Both the position numbers and the translations under genes were made by a program. From Laburnicola sp. R22_1 (taxonomy: Eukaryota; Ascomycota; Dothideomycetes; Pleosporales; Didymosphaeriaceae): a stretch of 64,000 nucleotides of DNA. The stretch is taken from contig JACONQ010000003.1 of NCBI GenBank assembly GCA_014281115.1, positions 3,906,001-3,970,000 of the forward strand, in the 5' to 3' direction. Shown piece by piece: positions 45,441 through 55,745 of the stretch; position 1 is the first letter of the stretch, and each line of letters opens with the position of its first letter. Under the pieces are notes generated by a model, which worked only from the letters and a program-made list of their open reading frames with translations, was not told the origin of the DNA and did no database searches.

Positions 45441-45599
45441 TGCATAAAAGCTGACTTCGAGATTTCTTAATAGGTAGGTAAATGATCGTCCAATGAACAA
45501 TTAAAATTTTGATTCAACATCAAGCCTTTTTGTCGATAGATTGCAACTCTTCACCGGCGACTTGAAACCTCACTCGACTGCTCTTTTCCCCCTCAGGCC

Positions 45600-46106
45600 G
45601 AGACAGAAAAAGCCATTGTCGCCTTCGGCCTGGCATCATACAACTGGCCAGCTCGCTTATTATGCAGCTCCAAAGCAGTCAGATTAGGGACGCGCTGCGG
45701 CGTCTCGGAGGTAATGAATCGGGCCAAGTGCTCTACGTCGGCGTGGCGGTCAGCTTTGGCGAGAAAAGGGCGATGGTGAAGCGCTCGGGTATCACGCCGC
45801 CTTCCCTGTCCTTGAGGGAAACAGGGTCTACGACGTGGCTGCTCTGAGTTAGCCGTTGGCCTTGTGGACGGGTGTGTCGCCGATGTAGATGCCGACCTCG
45901 GTGGCATCGGCGGCGGGTATTACAGCCAGCCAGCCGCCGTTGGCGCGGTCTTCAACCTCGAGCCCGCCCGTGGCGTCCTGGAAGAGCAGCGTGATGAAGC
46001 CAAAGTCGGTGTGCGGATGGCAGCGCTTGGTCTTGCCCGCTTTGAGCATCTCGATCGTCAGTGGTGGGTAGTGCTGGATGCGTAGCTCGTCGACGTGCGA
46101 CTCCAT
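45600..46106 (-). pseudogene. 2OG-Fe(II) oxygenase (isopenicillin-N-synthase-like) fragment
   Basis: From 46106, HVDELRIQHYPPL, AGKTKRCHPHTDFGFITLLF and QDATGGLEVED are the core of an IPNS-type dioxygenase; HTD supplies two of the iron ligands. The frame closes at TAA after IGDTPVHKANG. VVDPVSLKDREGGVIPERFT then appears in one frame, and ADRHADVEHLARFI with LTALELHNKRAG (the usual C-terminus) in another. So at least one deletion and one frameshift are present, and the N-terminal half is absent. Relatives modify secondary metabolites, gibberellins or flavonoid-like substrates. Inactive. Confidence 0.8.
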
Positions 46107-46168
46107 GCATGACGTGAATGTGCCTTTGGGTACCTACCTCCAGACCGGGTTCGATGGCTGTCAAGGCA

Positions 46169-47095
46169 TCACGGGCCAGCCTCATGCACTCTGGGAGGAA
46201 ACTGCCCTCCATCCAGTCGGGGAAGCCAGTGATGCTTGCGTTCCGTAAAGAGACACACTTTGCAGAAAACTCCCATCTTTGCACCTTCGCTTGATATCCA
46301 TGGAGCAATGATCGTAGCCATGTTGAGGCGGCAACGTCCCGGGACCAGCTGAGGAGGAATGGCAATGGACCCTTCTTGCCTAGTAGTATTCTGGTTCAGG
46401 AGACGCAAAAGTTCGAAAATGTCTGTCCAGAAGGTTCGCGGTGTTACACTCGGCCCACCCGTTTTTTGAACGGCAGCCCGAATGTCATAGAGCGTAGTCT
46501 CTTTAGTAATCTTGTATTTGTTAATATTGAGCAGATCGATAAAAGTGGCTTGCAAATAGCGGAAAGATGGCATCGACATAAGATCCTCCTCTATCAGCCC
46601 ATATTTCTGAATCAATTCGTGCTTTTCAAGCGGCATTAACCCATAGCACACGCAGGTGAAGCACAACTGTAATGTTGTAGGTAGCCATAAGTGCTGTGCT
46701 AATTTGCCACAGTAGTCGCAGTGCCGTTAGCGTAACTTTTGGAGCAAGCCTAATAAGGACACTCGCACTTTTGTCTGTACAACAAGCACTCCCCAGATCG
46801 CCTGGGGGGCCTGCTCGACAATAATTCGAAACTTTGGCATAGTGTCCACGATATGATGCGCGAGCCGATTCGTGTTCCGGAAGCGAATAAGAGATATTAA
46901 TGGAAGGTCTTCCAGTATTGAGAGGAGAAGTTCCATTGGGAGTCATTCGAGAGCTCCGAGGTGGCCCAGTTCAGAGGTTTCTGGTCCTATGCTGATGGGG
47001 TGGAGATCAAGGGGAAGGAGGGTCTCGAGTTGAACATCGATCAACGGGTGGAGGTCGGCTTCGCTGCGGTCGTAAGAAAGAGTGGCGAGAGACAT
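46169..47095 (-). pseudogene. F-box protein gene inactivated by stop codons
   Basis: An ATG at 47095 starts a 50-codon frame that meets TGA directly before LPMELLLSILEDLPLISLIR, the F-box helix. The next block (RTNRLA-like NTNRLAHHIVDTMPKFRIIV) is followed by a TAA, then HCDYCGKLAQHLWLPTT and CFTCVCYGLMPLE, the zinc-binding Cys pairs found in this common fungal F-box subfamily. MATIIAPWISSEG and GVFCKVC form its C-terminal half. Both stops can come from C-to-T changes. Downstream sequence shifts frame (RNASITGFPDWMEGSFLP). The hAT element sits 10 bp upstream of the ATG. Confidence 0.75.
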
Positions 47096-47097
47096 TT

Positions 47098-47105
47098 GGC
47101 TTGAC
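47098..47105. repeat. Left 8-bp target-site duplication of the hAT element
   Basis: GGCTTGAC here and again at 52345-52352, directly abutting the element ends. Confidence 0.9.
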
Positions 47106-47274
47106 CAGGGCTTCCAACGTAGCGTAGTACGGTACGGTGGACCCCCATCGCTCTACGCTACGGCCCGTATGAGAGCCCAGTACGTACGGGCGCCCCCGGA
47201 GATGTCAAAATACAGTCCGTAACCGTAGTACGCTCCGTAAAATCCCCCTACGCCCCGTAGTAGGGCGGGATTTC

Positions 47275-49700
47275 CTAATTGGGTAATCCGTCGTCGTTTT
47301 TTAGTGTTAAGGTCGTTAATAAGGCTTCCCTTTTGGAGATCACCTTTATAAGGCTTGTGAGATCGCTTTTAACAACCCCTCTACCCAGCCAATTCTTCTG
47401 TAACTGTAAGGCCTCAATTGTACAGCCTATAAGACTATTGCGATCGCACGTAATTATACGTTTGGCGGAGCTAAAACACCTCTCACAATCGCAGGACGTG
47501 CAGGGCACGGAGAGGTAATCCATAGCCATTTTATAGAGGATTGGGTAACATTTTTAGCCTACTTCAACCTACTAATAGTGTGGGTTGTCTATAAGTTGTA
47601 TTAACTTTTTGTTATTGCTGCTAAGGTCCCTTTGCAGATTGTCTAAGTACTTATTAAGCTACGTTATACGCTTATAACATTTATAAGACTTGTTGCTAGT
47701 AAGGAGCATAGAATCTACACTTATTATTTAAGCCCTTCGCGTGTCGCCCTTATAAGCCCTAGGTACCTTACGCGATATTAGGGGGGACCTAGGTAGCTTA
47801 ACGTCGTCCTTTTTAGTGTTAACGTACGCCTTAAATACATGGCGCAGTAAGCGATTGGCTTTTTAATGCCACTTAGGGTGCCTTTTCTAGTGGTCCTTAA
47901 ATTAGGCGATACAGAGCTATGGGTGTAACGCGGTAGCCACATAGTAAAGAGATAGGTCTAGATCTATAATAATTTTAACAAAGTATATAGTAAGCTTCTA
48001 CTACATAAGCGCAACACCTTTAACAAGATAAAATAACTATATATAGCTGTTAATTTTATGTACGCGCTTAGTAAGCGACCTGTAAAGTTGTTGTAAGTTA
48101 ATAATTGTCTGCCAGAGGGACTTAAATCCACTAATGCTAGCAGCACCCTCTAGAGTCTTACACATCTTATAAAACTCTTGTAAGACCTATATAATTACGT
48201 AGACCTCCTCCTAATTATTGTCTATTAATTAGTCATATATAGGGTTGTACTCGCGGGGCCTATTAACATTATTGTTGTTGCCGCTAGGGACCTCTAGAAG
48301 GCTATCAATATCGCAGGCGCGTTGTATAAACTTTTAAATCAGATCCTTAAGCTTATAGCAGCGTAACAGTATAAGATAAACGCTATGCCACCTAATCCCG
48401 CCATCCTAGATTAAATTAAGGGTGCTAAAGGTCTATAACGCGTTATTATTGTCGAGCGATTATTATATTGTATAGAAAAGCTCACAATGTTTATATAAGA
48501 CGCATACTACGTTTACAAAATTATAGAGTTTTCTAGTAACCCTATGCCTCTAGTATAATTAATATTGCTCCTAGGGCGACGCGCGGGCAAGCTTAGCTTT
48601 AAAATTGCTTACTCTGTCACTATAAATAAGAGCTTTAACAATCAGGTTAATTATATAACCCGCGCAGCGTATACAGTGTTAATTTCTAGTGTTAAGGCTA
48701 GTTTCGTCGCGCAGGTACTTAATAAATCTAGTGCTATTATTGCTAGCATTGTTACCTACAAAACAGTAGAGTTTTAACTTAAATTTGTACTCCCCAATTA
48801 CCTAGAGTATAAGCTAGGCTTGCGCAGCTGCTGTATAGTCCCCAAAAAGGTTGCGAAAGCTAATAAGTAAGTTGCGTTATTAGTGTTTTGTATCTAAATC
48901 ACTATAAGTTACTATAAAAAATACGCTTATTAATAGGGATCTGGAGCGGAAAAACAATCTTACCAACAAAGTAAGCGATAACTCTAAGAAAGCTTATATT
49001 ATTTAGAGACGTCTATATATTGTAACTTACACTAATTTTACTCTATAAAAAGCGCAAAAGCTTTGCAACCTCCTCCTTTTACTTCGCCATACTGCTTTAT
49101 ATATATTTCGCTAGTGTTGTGGGGCTGCTTGGCAGTGCGCTCAAAAGGTCGGTTTAATTCCACGTCATAAGGCCCTAGGTGGCCGCCGAAGTCGCTATTT
49201 TGAAGCTAAGATCCCCTACAATAACCTAGTTAATAAAGGCGCTCTGTAACTCCTCTTCTTGCCACAGCGAATGGGATACAGCAGATCTTGCCCTAGCGGT
49301 AGCTGCAAAAGGACTCTTAAGCCGTATAGTTGCCATGGTGGGCAGCAACCTAGTGTTGGGATCGATTAGGTGCACCTTTTTAAGGTGTTGTTTGATATGA
49401 GTTGTACTGTTAACCTTCTAACAATTAGGGGACTTTCTATTAAGGTGACAGTCCCTGCAAAGCCAGTACAAGTTCTTACTAACTATGTTATCCTCTAGGT
49501 ACTCCAGCTTAGCTCTATACTACTAAATTATAGCCAGATTGCGCTTGTCTTTAAGCTGGCCTTTGTGGCGGACCTGGTACCCAACACAGCCAGGCTTAAG
49601 GCGACGGCTGCCGTGCTAAATATAGCGCCAATTAACGTTAAAGAGCTCCCTAGAACAGAGCTCTAGATGCCACACGTGGCTCCTTTGTACGGGCGTTGGA
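47275..49700 (-). pseudogene. hAT transposase (BED finger to hATC), destroyed by RIP
   Basis: Near the N-terminus (about 49,400-49,520) a BED-type finger is still visible: LYWLCRDCH, then HIKQHLKKVH. Between about 47,530 and 49,400 the frame holds many TAG/TAA stops and AT-biased codons. The C-terminal dimerisation region is open from 47529: MDYLSVPCTSCDCERCFSSA and LIGCTIEALQLQKNWLGR, the conserved hATC signature. The left boundary of the coding region is approximate. It can no longer encode an enzyme. Confidence 0.85.
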
Positions 49701-49960
49701 GTACCTAGGGTGCCCTCACGCGACTGGGACTAAGACGACTCACCCGACAAAGGTAGCGCGTTGATGGCGGCGGCGGCGGCAGCGAGTCTTTTTAATATAG
49801 CGGCATGGTGTGGGCAATAATTAAGAGTACTTTAAGATAATTGCGAGGCCTGGGACTGTGTATTACGCGGCATATTGTGGGCAAAAGTTAATAGGTTATT
49901 GCAAAAGGAGCATAAAGGAGCATAAAGGAGCACTGCAAAATTTGCTACAATAAACGCCTA

Positions 49961-52072
49961 ACGTGTCTGTGCGCGTGCCGAGCCACTTCGCGTGACGAGC
50001 CACCCAACACCATAACAGCTTATGCAAAAATGAAGCTATAGAGCCACCCACAATTAATATTATTACAGGATTTTCTAGAGGGGCACTAAATAGATCCTTG
50101 CGATTAATTTGCACTATTTATATCTGTCTAGAAGCTTGACGTTGCGGCCGCGACGTGTAGAGACGGTTGGGGCAGCAGATGCGCCCTCTAAGGACTCCTT
50201 AACATCTGAAGCATCAACAACACGTTTCTAACGTTTTCTGCTCTGTAGAGATGGCTGAGAGGCCTTCCTCTTACCCTTTTTAGATGACTGTAGAGCTTTT
50301 TTTGCGTCGCGGGCAGACTTCTGGGCAGCGCGCTGAGCTGCCTTTTTAGCTCTCTCCTTCTCTCTTGCCTCCTTCGCTGCCTCTCGCGCAGCACGCTTTT
50401 CCTGCTGGATTTTCTCCTTGTATAGTCTAGCTGCCTTCTTTAGCTCTGCTGTCTCTGCTTTTTGAAGCTGCTGCTCCTTATCCTCCTGCTCCTTGATAGA
50501 TTGACGGACACGTGCCTCTCTCACCTTCCTAGGTGACCAGAACACTGACCCACTGTGATACTCCTTGCGCTGTTGGAGATCTAGAGCTTTGCCCTTCTTC
50601 TTACGCTTCTGCTTTGTAGATAGTGCCTCTCTAAGCCTATTAATATTGTGGTGGAGTAGCTCATTTTGAACAGATAGATGGTGGAGCGATTGACGAAGCT
50701 TCTGCGTATCCTTACTACTCTGATCCTTAACTGCAGAGCGTACGAGCCTATCCACCTTTCTCCAATCATGATCGCTTAGTAGGGATGAGGAGCTTTCTCT
50801 TAATTCTTGAGATCTAGTGAATCTATCGAGGATTAGATCAGGATTAGGTGGTGATATGCCTGTTGCTCTAAAAGAGCTAAGGATTGTTAATTCCTTAAAG
50901 GAGGCCTGCCATGCCTTCCAGAATAGTGGGAAGAAATTGCCCTTCTTAATAGAAACTAGGCCTTGGCCTGCGTTGAGGTATTTCGAGAGCTCGGCTGAGT
51001 AGGCAGTTGATAGAGGCTTGAACATTGCAACGTTAAGTGGCTAAAGCGTATAAGTTGAATAAGGAGGCAGAATAGCAAGCAAGATCCTATGCTTATCACA
51101 GTAGTCGATGAAATCCATTGTAATGTGGGATCTATGGCCGTCTAGGATTAGGAGCCGATATGCTCGTCGAGTCTTCTCTTTTGTACAGCGATCGAATACC
51201 TGTTCAAGCTAGGTAAGACTAATATCGTTGTTCGTCTAGCCAGAGGGTGATGAGGTGATAAAGACTTTATGTTCTCCTGCCTTAATGTCTTCTACCTAGG
51301 CTGATTGGATGCCTTTGTTGGCAGCCTTATAGATCAGGCTAGGAGGCAGAGCAGATCTATTGGCGCATATACATGCTAGGAGCGTGATCTACGCGCGGTT
51401 TCTATCCTGGAGTGATGCCCTAACCTCCTTCTTCTCCTACATTCGTTGGCTGAATATTCTCTTTAATCTGCCAACAACACCAATTATAAAGCCTTTCTCA
51501 TCCATATTGTAGGTATGACAAGGATCTATTTGATATTGATTGATCTTGTCATATAGGAGCTAAAAGTAGAGGCGATATTTATCCCCTAAATCAGCTTTGT
51601 GGCGATTGCTGTCCATGCCGACTGTCCATTGCAAGATAAGATGAATGCTGTGTTGGTTGATAAAGCGGGTAACCCAGCTCTCGCTGACTGCCTCCTTAGC
51701 TACTGTAGAGGCGAAATTTCGTACCATTTCCCTAGTAGGTGGTATATGTCTCTCTATAAGTCCTTTAATATATTTTACAAGCTCCTGCTCTTGCTGTGGG
51801 TTGAGTTTCTGCTGGTTAATATTCTTGGCTTCATTTAGTGCCTGAACGCGCTTGTGTCTTCGGGATAACGTAGTTCGATCTACACCGTAGGTGGCAGCAA
51901 TATTTCTGTACGAAAATGATTCCCCTAGATTTAAAGATTCAATAGCTGCAATCGCATCCTCGATTGCCCCCATATTGGTGGAGTTATAACGCGTCAAATT
52001 CAGGCGATTATTTAGCGTTTTGGTGTTGGGTGGCTCGGCACGCGAAGTGGCTCGGCACGCGCACAGACACGT
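49961..52072 (-). mobile_element. pogo/Fot1-like (Tc1-mariner) element nested in the hAT
   Basis: The termini ACGTGTCTGTGCGCGTGCCG (49961) and its complement (ending CACGT at 52072) form imperfect inverted repeats of about 55 bp. These contain two GTGCCGAGCCAC-like subrepeats. TA lies on both sides (49959-49960, 52073-52074), the duplication expected of Tc1/mariner. Length 2,112 bp fits fungal pogo/Fot elements. The interior is far less AT-shifted than the surrounding hAT, so it arrived later. Confidence 0.95.
50114..51973 (-). pseudogene. pogo-type DDE transposase with only TAG stops
   Basis: ATG at 51973, then a Psq-type helix-turn-helix (IAATYGVDRTTLSRRHKR), a CENP-B-like second HTH (LVKYIKGLIERHIPPTREMV, WVTRFINQH), and the DDE domain: NMDEKGFIIGV (first Asp), LLILDGHRSHIT (second Asp), LPPYSTYTL-x-PLNVAMFKPL. 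A long Lys/Arg/Glu coiled coil ends in the TRRGRN-x-K motif of pogo transposases, stop at 50116-50114. I count eight in-frame stops and all are TAG, at places where relatives have Trp or Gln. No frameshift is needed to read the whole protein. The enzyme is inactive, but its decay is very shallow. Confidence 0.92.
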
Positions 52073-52344
52073 TATTAGACGTCCTTGCGATCTGAGCGCG
52101 TACTACACCAAAAAGGGCGTAAAAATAGCCCAAAACAGCTCTCCAAAACACCAAAATCGCGACTTAAAAACACCCAAATCACGCGTTAAAATCTCTAAAA
52201 GATGCTACCGTACAGCCGTACTACAGCGTAAAACGTATACAAACTACGCTACGCTACGGCCCAGGGCAGAGCGTATTACGTACGGCTCACGTGATCGCTA
52301 CGGGCCGTAGTTGTACGCCGTACTACGCTACGTTGGAAGCCCTG

Positions 52345-52352
52345 GGCTTGAC
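52345..52352. repeat. Right 8-bp target-site duplication of the hAT element
   Basis: GGCTTGAC, identical to 47098-47105. Confidence 0.9.
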
Positions 52353-53527
52353 AGTCTTCGTAAATCCTGTTACATTTTCCCACAGAACCCCGAGCCTTAT
52401 ATAGAGCGAGAATAAAAGTCTCGAATTGTTGCTCTTCGATAATCTGGCACGGAACCATGGTAGGCAGCAGGTTCGTAACGTGGAACCTCTCCACCTATCG
52501 GGCAGTGCGGTCACTCGTAGGGCATGCCCAAAAATTCGGACTTTGCGGCGAACCAGCGAGTCATGTTGTACCATGGTTCGACGCACTCAAATTTTTATCG
52601 CGATACTAGAAAATAACCGTGCGATCTCTTTCCAAGGTTCCGCATCAGTCATATGTCAACATTGGAAAGGTCCAGGGGTAGCTTGTGGATGCATGCTAGC
52701 CAGACAGAAATGAGATCTATCCCCAGCCGACCCTTGCCAGATGTACTAGTCGTAATTTCTTGTTCCATAGGAAAGTGCATCAGCGCCCACGTCTCCGAGC
52801 GCCAGGTGGCAGCGCTTACCGTGACAGCACGTCGATGCTCAATGTCCCTGCCTAGGTGCCGCATGATCCAAAACCCAGGCGTGTCAAAAGCTGCCCGCTC
52901 GTGCGGTACATATGTAACCCAGGATAACCACTGCAAACTCTGAAGTTACGTTGACTTGGAGTTTACTGCTGTAATCCAGGCAGATGCAGCACCTTGAGCG
53001 TCTTTGATGGTGCCAACGCCATTATCGACATGAAGGTCTGAAGGCACCTGCCTTCCTAACGTTTGGAAGGTAGCAACCCACGGTGCCGCTGCCGACGTCT
53101 TTGGGCCTTCCTACCTCAATCTCGCACAGCCTCCCCGTGCACGGACTGCTTGTGCCCGTAGATATAGCTTCCCACCCGCGTAAACGAATCTTCGATCCTT
53201 ACAAGCAGTGTTAGTTGAGTAGAGTTTGAAGTTGCCTGGTTCGGAATTTTAATATATATTACACACTGTCTGCCTTACCCTGTGGACGCTGTTGTCAACC
53301 AATTCCAATCTCCCCGCCTGTTTGTCGATATTTTCAGCCCATATGTGACTAGCCAGGCTAATACACTTGGACTAAACGCGGTAGTGTGCGGAGGCAGTAC
53401 CATGCTCCAATGTAACGACGATGTGAAGATCGCCCTCCGGGTCGATAGTAGCGATATCGCATTCGAGGTTTTGTTTGCTTCTGGGTCGTTCTTAGCAAGC
53501 ATGAGGCTCACTCTCCGAGTCCTGTGG
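52353..53527. other. Unassigned sequence flanking the hAT insertion
   Basis: Frames of 70-95 codons exist on both strands but show no recognised motif. This stretch was contiguous with the F-box pseudogene before the transposon arrived. No functional call. Confidence 0.45.
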
Positions 53528-53587
53528 GCGCCTGCATTATCCGCGCCTGCATTATTGGCGCCTGGATCATCGGTGCCTGCATCATAT
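53528..53587 (+). repeat. 15-bp minisatellite, four units
   Basis: Units starting at 53528, 53543, 53558 and 53573 follow the pattern GYGCCTGSATYATNN with small differences. Confidence 0.75.
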
Positions 53588-54153
53588 CGTCGCCGACTAC
53601 AGCTCCAGCAGCGTCAGGTCCACCAACTCCATCATTACCCACACCCACCTTACGGACTCGGCGTGGCCGTACGACTCCGCTTACGAGTTTCAGCATGCTC
53701 GATCGAGTTACGCACTCTCTCACTGCGTACGGTAGAAGCACTGGAGGGTTCTTTAGCCGCTTTCTGCATGATCGGTGGGTCGCTGGTCGACATTGATGAG
53801 ATGCTGGATCTGTTCACTGACATTGCTACGCAGACAACCTCTCCACCAGCACCAAGGTATGTTCAAACACGCCGTCATTCTGCCCTCTCATGTCAATTCG
53901 TTCCAAAGAACTGTTTGTTGAATCTGTTCACTGACATTGCTAAGCGGACCCTCACCACCACCAGTACGTACCATTCACGCATTCATCTCCGCTCATATAT
54001 ATCAACTCAACCTTCTATCGAATGCTCTCCGCCAATATCTTCAATCCTCCCCACCGTCCTCAGTACACGAACCAGCATCCCATCACGCTGAAAGCTCCGC
54101 GTGTTACCCCAGGATACGCGATACCAATACCATTATCCAATTCCGTGATGCCA

Positions 54154-54420
54154 TTTGCTGACTATATGGCAGTGAAAAAAAACTGCTACAACTGCGACTG
54201 GGCCGGCCATTTGGCCCGAGACTGCCTCGAGGGGGTTTCGGACCTCCTAGTCGGGTTCCGCGCGCTGGGGCGACAGATCACAATCCTGATCTTGGTTATA
54301 CACAGAGGTCTAAGGACTACGGCCGGGCCGGCCATTTGGCCAGAGACTGCACCAGGGGGGTTTCGGACCCCCTGGTCGGGATGCGCGCGCTGGGGCGCGA
54401 AGTTGTAAGTCCTGCCAATA
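54154..54420 (+). pseudogene. CCHC zinc-knuckle gene remnant with duplicated module
   Basis: NCYNCDWAGHLARDCLEG is a complete C-x2-C-x4-H-x4-C knuckle followed by VSDLLVGFRALGRQ. A second copy 125 bp downstream reads AGHLARDCTRGVSDPLVG and MRALGRE. Its first two cysteines are not kept, and it lies in another frame. Flanking text (TACACAGAGGTCTAAGGACT and GCGTGTTACCCCAGGA) is also duplicated nearby, so a block of about 125-380 bp was copied. The knuckle type binds single-stranded RNA or DNA in GIS2-like proteins or in retroelement gag. An intron could join the frames, so inactivity is probable, not proven. Confidence 0.55.
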
Positions 54421-54694
54421 ACGATTCTCTCTCTTGGGATAACACACTCTCGATCTCGGTCGTACACAGAGGTCTAAGGACTGCGTGTTACCCCAGGACA
54501 GGCAATGCAAAGGCCGGCTATACGAGAATATTCGTTCTGCGGGATTTCTTACTCCAATCATCTTCCACTGTTTGAGAGTTATTTTGCTAATCATCCCAGA
54601 AGCAGCACCAGCAGCAGCACCAGCAGTGCCGGTGTAAGTCATCCCCCTCGCTGGTGTGCTGGAAACGATCTCAACAAGATTATGAGGGCCGATT

Positions 54695-54943
54695 ATGTTC
54701 TCTCTTTCCGCCCCGCCCCGCCCCGCCCTCCTTCACGGCCACCAGCGTCACAAAATCCGCGACGCAGACTACCCCGCCGTCGTCCCAGCAGAACCCTTGT
54801 ACACTCTCATCACCAGCCTGACCGATGCCGACATGTACCGCCTGGACGTCTTCTATGGCTCCGAGTATGCGCGGAGGAAGATCACGGCGGGGCTCCTGGA
54901 GGGCGAGTGCCACAATTGTTGCAAACCAACACGATTTTGTTAG
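54695..54943 (+). pseudogene. Truncated AIG2/GGCT-like domain
   Basis: The text RPALLHGHQRHKIRDADYPAVVP, ITSLTDADMYRLDVF and GSEYARRKITAGLLEGE is the middle and end of an AIG2-like domain. The YGTL start of the fold is missing and the sequence stops at the AT-rich block. The family's acidic residue in the D-x-F-E-G context is Tyr here (DVFYGSEY). No ATG with a proper context is seen. It is a fragment cut off by the repeat-rich block on its right. Confidence 0.7.
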
Positions 54944-55139
54944 TAGAAGAGGCTAAAAAATTTTTTAGGCAATATATAACTTATAGGGGTTCTCCCCTGG
55001 GGTCAATCCGTGATGTCACGTGATCCCAGGCCGGGTGTTTGACGGACCCCTGTGTTACGTAATTAATAATTTCTTCAACAACATTTTTCGCTGCAATAAT
55101 AATAATAATAATTATAATACATCAGGAAAAATTTTGAGC

Positions 55140-55315
55140 ATGCGTGCGCACCTGTGGCACCTGGGCGGCTCTGCGCACGCTTGCGCACCAAAAGCGCTCC
55201 AAGCGCACCCGCGATACTACTTTTTTTTTAGCGTGCGCATGCGCACCTATGCCGCCAGTGCACCTAGGGCACCTAGGGCACCTAGTGCTTATAGGGCACC
55301 TATAGCACCTAGGCT
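55140..55315. repeat. TGCGCA-rich and GGGCACCTA tandem island
   Basis: Several TGCGCA / GTGCGCA cores are followed by tandem CACCTAGGGCACCTAGGGCA and related units up to CACCTAGG near 55,313. It stands out as GC-rich within the AT compartment. Confidence 0.6.
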
Positions 55316-55580
55316 ATTAAAATAATGCTGATTAATCAGCAAATAAAGCTCTTTAATTGGCTAAAATTTTAAAAAAGCTTAGTAATCTACTTAGTAATCT
55401 GATTAGTAAGCTTTTAAAAATTAGATTTTTAAAGTATAAAGTCCTTTACTAAATAGCAATTAGTAATTAATATAATAGTATTAATTACTAGCGTATTATA
55501 TAGAGCTTCTACCTAACCCTAAATTCTAAGTTTTATAGGTTTAAAAATAGAAAAAATATAGTTTTATAATTATTTAAAAG

Positions 55581-55745
55581 TGTTAGATTTAAGCACTATT
55601 TAAGCTTATTAAGATAGAGAGTCTAATAGATAAGATAGATAAATAGTTATATTGTGTGTGTTCTATAACTTATTAGCTTAAGGTCTAATTTAGAGGGTAA
55701 AGCCAACCACGTGCTCTTGTTTAGCAACACGGCTCTAATCTAACA
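55581..55745 (-). repeat. 3' LTR of the copia element
   Basis: 165 bp, TG...CA termini, matches 60576-60740 with mostly transition differences. It is the 3' LTR because the polymerase genes are read on the minus strand. Confidence 0.9.

Larger units (their letters stand above)
47106..52344 (-). mobile_element. hAT-family DNA transposon, RIP-degraded, with nested pogo element
   Basis: Ends are inverted: CAGGGCTTCCAACGTAGCGT at 47106 and its complement ending CCCTG at 52344. The exact 8-bp flanking duplication GGCTTGAC is diagnostic for hAT. Subterminal regions carry repeated CTACGCTACGGCCC-like and GTACGTACGG motifs on both sides, as hAT transposase-binding regions do. The transposase is on the minus strand. 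Removing the nested 2.1-kb insertion leaves about 3.1 kb, the expected size of an autonomous hAT. It inserted 10 bp upstream of the F-box pseudogene start. Confidence 0.93.

Noticed and set aside
50114..51973. TAG used as a sense codon (stop-codon reassignment)
   Set aside because: Host genes in the window end normally and the TAGs sit at TGG/CAG positions in a transposon; RIP explains them.
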